A stretch of 36,344 bases of DNA from Rhodospirillales bacterium (GTDB lineage Bacteria; Pseudomonadota; Alphaproteobacteria; Rhodospirillales; Magnetospirillaceae): positions 1-36,344 of the forward strand of contig JAATGN010000209.1 of assembly GCA_015654615.1 (NCBI GenBank), given 5' to 3'. Below the pieces are notes generated by a model. The model was given only the letters and a program-made list of their open reading frames with translations, made no database searches and was not told where the DNA came from. Position numbers and translations under genes: made by a program. Positions 31,566-36,344 of this stretch are shown here, piece by piece; the stretch's first letter is position 1, and every line of letters begins with the position of its first letter.

Positions 31566-32203
31566 GAGTCGCGGCCCTGATCTCGGGACGCGGCAGCAAT
31601 CTTCAGGCCCTGCTCGATGCCTGCCGCCGCCCCGGCTTTCCGGCTGAAATCGTCCTGGTGATCTCGAATCGTGCCGAAGCCGAAGGGCTGAAACGAGCCG
31701 AAAGGGCCGGCGTGCCGGGGCTGGTCGTCGATCACCGGTCGTTTGCCGACCGCGAGGCGTTCGACGCCGCCCTCGACCGGGCCCTGCGGGCCGCCGACGT
31801 CCAACTGGTCTGCCTGGCCGGCTTCATGCGGTTGCTGACGCCGGGCTTCGTTTCCGCCTGGCCTGGGCGGCTGGTCAACATCCACCCTTCCCTGCTGCCC
31901 AGCTTCAAGGGACTGGGCTCCCACGCCCAGGCCCTGGCGGCGGGTGTCGCGATCCACGGCTGTACGGTCCATTTCGTCACATCCGACCTCGACGCCGGAC
32001 CGATCATCGCCCAGGCGGCGGTCCCGGTCCAAAACACCGACGACGAAGCAAGCCTCGCCGCCAGGGTGCTGGAAGCGGAACACCGCCTCTATCCGCTGGC
32101 GCTCTCGATGCTGGCGGAAGGACGGGCCCGCCTGGAGAACGGCCGGGCGGTTCTCCAGGGCCGAGGCGCCGCCGACCGGATGTTGTTCAATCCGGCGGAT
32201 TAG
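31553..32203 (+). CDS. purN: Phosphoribosylglycinamide formyltransferase (GART)
   Basis: PurN transfers a formyl group from 10-formyltetrahydrofolate to GAR in purine synthesis. The 216-residue protein is full length. It has [20 protein letters not shown] with the phosphate-binding [34 protein letters not shown], and the catalytic block [20 protein letters not shown] with N, H and the later D in [16 protein letters not shown]. The ATG at 31553 overlaps the purM stop by 13 bases, so the pair is translationally coupled. A hairpin follows about 57 bp after its stop. Confidence 0.96.
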   Translation: MAKLRVAALISGRGSNLQALLDACRRPGFPAEIVLVISNRAEAEGLKRAERAGVPGLVVDHRSFADREAFDAALDRALRAADVQLVCLAGFMRLLTPGFVSAWPGRLVNIHPSLLPSFKGLGSHAQALAAGVAIHGCTVHFVTSDLDAGPIIAQAAVPVQNTDDEASLAARVLEAEHRLYPLALSMLAEGRARLENGRAVLQGRGAADRMLFNPAD

Positions 32204-32259
32204 AGCGGCCATTGAGGCCGCGGCCAAGCGCGCGCCCGGCGAGGGACATCAAGAAAAGC

Positions 32260-32293
32260 AAGAGCGTGATGCCGATTAAGGCCTCACGCTCTT
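32260..32293. terminator. Hairpin between purN and the Lrp-type gene
   Basis: AAGAGCGTGA (32260-32269) pairs perfectly with TCACGCTCTT (32284-32293) around a 14-nt loop. It stands between the convergent purN and Lrp-type genes and can serve both strands; neither side has a long U-tract. Confidence 0.7.
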
Positions 32294-32307
32294 AATGAAT
32301 CGGGTCC

Positions 32308-32817
32308 TTAGCCTTCCGCGCCGGCCTCGACCTCGTCTTCCTCATCGAGGGCGATCGGCACACCCGGCTGCAGCTTCGAAGTCCGGATGGCCAAGGCGGA
32401 CTTGACATGGCTGATGTTCGGGGCCGCCGTCAGCTTGCTGGTCAGGAAACGCTGATAAGCGTCCCAATTCGCCGCCACGACTTTCAGCAGAAAGTCGGTT
32501 TCGCCGGCCAGCATATGGCATTCGCGGACCTCGGGCCATCCCTGGACCAGTTCCTCGAAAGCCTTGAGATCCGTCTCGGCCTGGCTGTTCAGGCCGACAT
32601 GAGCGAAGACGGTCACGTTGAAGCCCAAGGCGACGGCATCGACATTGGCATGGTAGCCCCTGATGAAGCCGGCTTCTTCGAGCGCACGCACGCGGCGCAG
32701 GCAGGGCGGCGCCGAAATCCCTGCCCGGCGGGCCAGATCGACGTTGGTCATACGGCCGTCGCTCTGCAAATCGTGCAGAATGTGCCGATCGATGCGGTCA
32801 AGCTTGACCCGCTGCAT
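32308..32817 (-). CDS. Lrp/AsnC-family transcriptional regulator
   Basis: This 169-residue regulator has an N-terminal AsnC-type helix-turn-helix (about 5-60: LDRIDRHILHDLQSDGRMTN, DLARRAGISAPPCLRRVRAL, EEAGFIRGYHA) and a RAM ligand domain (about 70-145: FAHVGLNSQAETDLKAFEEL, VRECHMLAGETDFLLKVVA). The family usually senses amino acids. The acidic C-terminal tail (DEEDEVEAGAEG) is an extension. The ATG at 32817 is divergent from the peroxiredoxin gene. A TATAAT on the minus strand (complement of 32854-32859) is a likely -10. Family members are often autoregulated; whether this one controls the peroxiredoxin is unknown. Confidence 0.93.
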   Translation of the reverse strand: MQRVKLDRIDRHILHDLQSDGRMTNVDLARRAGISAPPCLRRVRALEEAGFIRGYHANVDAVALGFNVTVFAHVGLNSQAETDLKAFEELVQGWPEVRECHMLAGETDFLLKVVAANWDAYQRFLTSKLTAAPNISHVKSALAIRTSKLQPGVPIALDEEDEVEAGAEG

Positions 32818-33008
32818 ATCTTCTATAACTCCAAAATTCGACGCATTTGAGAAATTATATTACAGAGACCATCCCACCCCGCCAAGACCCGATCGCGCGC
32901 GGGGTGCGACCCGGGACTGGAAAATAGGGCGCGGCAGGTTAACCATCCCATCGAGGAAGGCAACATTGCGATTTAAAGTCATTATTTTCCATTACATCGA
33001 ATGTAGTT

Positions 33009-33014
33009 TATAAT
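33009..33014 (+). promoter_or_regulatory. -10 box of the peroxiredoxin gene
   Basis: A consensus TATAAT lies 72 bp before the start codon in a clearly AT-rich stretch (32965-33025). TTTCCA at 32986-32991 is a weak -35 at 17 bp. A small inverted repeat, TACAT-CGA-ATGTA (32993-33005), fills the spacer and could bind a regulator. Confidence 0.5.
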
Positions 33015-33085
33015 AATTAAACTTGTGCGCCGAACATCTTGATCCTACATTTCCCCACACCCCGTTCCGATCGAGGAGTTTCCAG

Positions 33086-33715
33086 ATGACAAGCCCCATT
33101 GTTTCCGCCGTTCCCCAGGTCCTGGTTGGACAAGCCGCCCCCGACTTCACGGCGCCCGCCGTCCTGCCGGACAATGAGATCGATCAGAGTTTCAACCTGA
33201 AGACCTATCTGGCCGGATCCTATGGGTTGCTGTTCTTCTATCCGCTCGACTTCACCTTCGTCTGCCCGTCGGAAATTCTCGCCCATGATCATCGGGTGGC
33301 GTCTTTCGCCGAAAAGAACGTCAAGGTGATCGGTGTTTCGGTCGACAGCCATTTCACCCATCTGGCCTGGAAGAATACCGCCGTCGAAAAGGGCGGCCTG
33401 GGCCAGGTGAAGTTCCCCCTGGTGGCCGACCTGACCAAGGACATCGCCCGGTCCTACGGGGTGCTGCTGCCCGGCGGCGTGGCGTTGCGCGGCACCTTCC
33501 TGATCGACAGAAGCGGCATCGTCCAGTCGCAGCATGTCAACAATCTGCCGCTCGGCCGCAATGTCGACGAGGCGCTCCGCCTGGTCGACGCCCTGCAGTT
33601 CCATGAGGAACACGGCGAGGTCTGCCCGGCCGGATGGCAGAAGGGCCAGGCCGGCATGACGGCAAGCCCGAAGGGCGTCGCCCAATATCTGGCGGAGCAC
33701 GCGGCGGCTCTGTAG
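33086..33715 (+). CDS. Typical 2-Cys peroxiredoxin (AhpC/Prx1 type)
   Basis: This enzyme reduces hydrogen peroxide and organic peroxides. The 209-residue protein has the peroxidatic C60 in PLDFTFVCPSE and the resolving C180 in HGEVCPAGW, so it is a typical 2-Cys dimer whose tail is long enough for the hyperoxidation-sensitive type. VIGVSVDSHFTHLAWKNT and the ALRGTFLIDRSGIVQ strand are characteristic. The start is the ATG at 33086 with GAGGAG seven bases upstream. It is followed 140 bp later by thioredoxin reductase, which would supply electrons through a thioredoxin encoded elsewhere. No ahpF is present. Confidence 0.95.
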   Translation: MTSPIVSAVPQVLVGQAAPDFTAPAVLPDNEIDQSFNLKTYLAGSYGLLFFYPLDFTFVCPSEILAHDHRVASFAEKNVKVIGVSVDSHFTHLAWKNTAVEKGGLGQVKFPLVADLTKDIARSYGVLLPGGVALRGTFLIDRSGIVQSQHVNNLPLGRNVDEALRLVDALQFHEEHGEVCPAGWQKGQAGMTASPKGVAQYLAEHAAAL

Positions 33716-33822
33716 ATCGGACGTTTTCCGCGATGATTTCGAAGTCGGGATGCCCGAATGGTGTCCCGGCTTCATTTCCAGCTCTTTTCCTCGGGCCGCC
33801 AACATCCTATTGTAGCGGTTGA

Positions 33823-34821
<999 letters not shown>

Positions 34822-34832
34822 GTCAATGGGGA

Positions 34833-34862
34833 CCTGCCTGTCGCGGCCGCACGACAGGCAGG
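34833..34862. terminator. Hairpin between trxB and the LysR gene
   Basis: CCTGCCTGTCG (34833-34843) pairs perfectly with CGACAGGCAGG (34852-34862) around an 8-nt loop. It starts 12 bp after the trxB stop and ends 28 bp before the LysR start, so it likely reduces read-through; no U-tract follows. Confidence 0.65.
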
Positions 34863-34890
34863 CAACGATAATATCGGCCAGGAAAGATCA

Positions 34891-35781
34891 ATGGACTGGG
34901 ATAAGCTAAGGGTGTTCCATGCCGTCGCCGAGGCCGGCAGCTTCACTCATGCGGGGGAATCGCTCAATCTCAGCCAATCGGCCGTCAGCCGGCAGATCAG
35001 CGCGCTTGAGGAGAGTCTCAACGTTCCGCTGTTTCATCGGCATGCCCGGGGCCTGATCCTGACCGAACAGGGCGAACTGCTCAATCGGACGGCGCGCGAC
35101 GTCTTCACCAAATTGGCGATGACGGAAGCGCAGTTGTCGGAAAGCCGCGAGCGGCCCCGGGGACCGCTCAAGGTCACCACCACCGTCGCCTTCGGAACAC
35201 TCTGGCTGACGCCCAGAATCCGCGAATTCCTCGATCTTTATCCCGAAATCCAGATGTCCCTGGTGCTCGACGACGGCGAACTCGACCTGGCGATGCGCCA
35301 GGCCGATGTGGCGATTCGGCTGATGCCGCCCCGCCAGCCGGACCTCGTGCAACGCCATCTGATGGACATGCACTACAAGCTTTACGCCACGGCGGAATAT
35401 CTGAAGCGCCAGGGCACGCCGAAGACCATCGAGGATTTGGACGACCACCGGATCGTCGTCTATGGCGACGAATCGAGACCCCCGGTCGACAATATCAATT
35501 GGCTGCTGGAAGCCGGCGCCCGGGCCGACGCGCCGCGGCGGCCGGTCCTCAAGGTCAACAATATCTACGGCATCCTGCGCGCCGTGCAGAGCAGCCTGGG
35601 GATCGCCGCCCTGCCCGACTACTTCGCGCGCGAGGCCGCCGATCTGGTGGAAATCCTTCCCGAACTGAGGGGCCCCAGCTTCGACGCCTATTTCGTTTAT
35701 CCCGAAGAATTGCGGCATTCCAAGCGAATCGCCGTGTTCCGGGACTTTCTGATCCGCAAGATCGGCGAACAGGAAACGTAA
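34891..35781 (+). CDS. LysR-family transcriptional regulator
   Basis: This is a 296-residue LysR-type regulator. The N-terminal helix-turn-helix (about 1-60) contains LRVFHAVAEAGSFTHAGESL and LSQSAVSRQISALEESLNVP. The effector domain (about 90-290) starts GPLKVTTTVAFGTLWLTPRI and includes VAIRLMPPRQPDLVQRHL and NNIYGILRAVQSSLGIAALP, a type often regulating neighbouring genes. The ATG at 34891 is preceded by a weak AGGAAAG Shine-Dalgarno, with a hairpin separating it from trxB. Its target is not evident: the next gene downstream is a secreted protein 238 bp away, and the closest upstream gene is trxB. Confidence 0.94.
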   Translation: MDWDKLRVFHAVAEAGSFTHAGESLNLSQSAVSRQISALEESLNVPLFHRHARGLILTEQGELLNRTARDVFTKLAMTEAQLSESRERPRGPLKVTTTVAFGTLWLTPRIREFLDLYPEIQMSLVLDDGELDLAMRQADVAIRLMPPRQPDLVQRHLMDMHYKLYATAEYLKRQGTPKTIEDLDDHRIVVYGDESRPPVDNINWLLEAGARADAPRRPVLKVNNIYGILRAVQSSLGIAALPDYFAREAADLVEILPELRGPSFDAYFVYPEELRHSKRIAVFRDFLIRKIGEQET

Positions 35782-35912
35782 GCGACGTTTCTTCAGGACC
35801 AGTCGTCGGGAATCCGATCCGGATTGGTCGCAGCCTCCACCATTTCATGACGAAGATCTACGGCAACCGTCCATTAGGAATGAGCGGCCATCCCCTGTTT
35901 TTGAATTCAAGG

Positions 35913-35942
35913 TTGAAAGAATTTGCGCCTTCTGAATATAAA
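35913..35942 (+). promoter_or_regulatory. Candidate promoter of the secreted protein gene
   Basis: TTGAAA (35913-35918) and TATAAA (35937-35942) are 18 bp apart in an AT-rich stretch, about 78 bp before the ATG at 36020. A weak 7-bp hairpin at the LysR stop (GAAACGT/ACGTTTC, 35773-35791) precedes it. Confidence 0.5.
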
Positions 35943-36019
35943 GGCATGCTGATTCTCATCTTGAATTAATACCAATAAGCTATCACATCTCTATCAGTTC
36001 AGCTCACCAAAGGGGGGAT

Positions 36020-36344
36020 ATGGTGAAGACGGCCTCGCGGAATCTTAACCGATGGAGTCTGCTGGCGGGAGTTTCGCTGCTGGCATTGGGGGCCGAACTG
36101 TGCGCGCCGACGCCGGCGGCGGCGATCTGCGTCCCCATCAACAGCACCTCGACGATCGGCGCTCCGACCGGCTGTGTCACCTGGACCGGCGGCAATCTCA
36201 CCCTGACGAATGGCGGCGTCGTCACCAGCAGCGGCACGCCGGCGCTGACCGCCAATCCCCCCGGCGGCACGCTGACCAACAACGGCCACATCAACGGCGA
36301 CCTGACCATTTCCTCGGGTTCCGGAACCGTTTACGGCGGCATGC
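36020..36344 (+). CDS. Secreted repeat-rich protein, possibly autotransporter, N-terminal part
   Basis: Only the first 108 residues are inside the window. A signal peptide with a basic start (MVKTASRNLNRW), hydrophobic core SLLAGVSLLALGAEL and a PTPAAA cleavage region ends near residue 36. The mature part is rich in Gly, Asn, Thr and Ser: WTGGNLTLTNGGVVTSSGTP, then GGTLTNNGHINGDLTISSGS. Such spaced turns are typical of beta-helical passenger domains of autotransporters and related adhesins. Two cysteines (near residues 38 and 52) follow the cleavage site. The ATG at 36020 follows an AGGGGGG tract. Without the C-terminus, the beta-barrel of an autotransporter cannot be confirmed; a two-partner secreted protein is the alternative. 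Confidence 0.75.
   Translation, partial: MVKTASRNLNRWSLLAGVSLLALGAELCAPTPAAAICVPINSTSTIGAPTGCVTWTGGNLTLTNGGVVTSSGTPALTANPPGGTLTNNGHINGDLTISSGSGTVYGGM

Noticed and set aside
32880-32945. GC-rich segment upstream of the peroxiredoxin gene considered as a tRNA or riboswitch
   Set aside because: No cloverleaf with acceptor stem and T-loop consensus, and no known riboswitch core could be recognised.

Overview
This is a GC-rich bacterial chromosome segment that I read as alphaproteobacterial and most likely Rhodospirillales-like. The grounds are the family-level gene set and order: an hda-type DnaA-related gene next to an AI-2E/PerM permease and a DUF2066 protein, divergent from purM-purN; ppk-ppx beside sixA; rnd divergent from aspS; and an Mla-type (mlaE-mlaF-mlaD) operon with an auxiliary lipoprotein. 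The species cannot be fixed from sequence alone. There is no rRNA, recognisable tRNA, CRISPR array, transposase or phage gene. The window is mainly core housekeeping DNA with short accessory insertions.

Left part (1-8.4 kb): the 5' part of thrC and an M32 carboxypeptidase on the minus strand; elbB on the plus strand; then a small catabolic island with an ACS-type MFS transporter (-), a GntR/FCD regulator (-), a zinc-type alcohol dehydrogenase (+) and an SBF-like transporter (+). Four near-identical TTG(N)ATACAA-like operators lie in front of the transporter and the dehydrogenase, two of them inside predicted promoter spacers. This ties regulator, transporter and enzyme into one local regulon.

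8.4-9.4 kb: a FitA/VapC-type toxin-antitoxin pair with a perfect 10+10 bp palindromic operator. It is followed by a strong hairpin and bracketed by a 13-bp direct repeat.

9.4-17 kb (minus strand): read in transcription order, a PP2C phosphatase fused to an RsbW-like kinase domain, a STAS antagonist, MlaE, MlaF, MlaD, an inverted-repeat element, a PqiC-like lipoprotein and a TrmA/RlmD-family RNA uridine methyltransferase. A partner-switching module thus sits directly upstream of a phospholipid-transport operon. A small single-pass membrane protein is divergent from it.

17-32.2 kb: a TPR-methyltransferase fusion, aspS, rnd, a DUF5397-vapD pair in which vapD is frameshifted, ppx, ppk and sixA, an AT-rich inverted-repeat element, hda-like/perM/DUF2066, then purM-purN. 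purM has no ATG or GTG near its conserved N-terminus and may start on ATT.

32.3-36.3 kb: an Lrp/AsnC regulator divergent from a 2-Cys peroxiredoxin, thioredoxin reductase, a LysR regulator, and the 5' end of a secreted repeat-rich protein that runs off the window.

The least ordinary items are the kinase/phosphatase-STAS-Mla neighbourhood, the paired inverted-repeat elements built on a degenerate CACGGATGA unit, the GntR operator set, the broken vapD, and the purM start.
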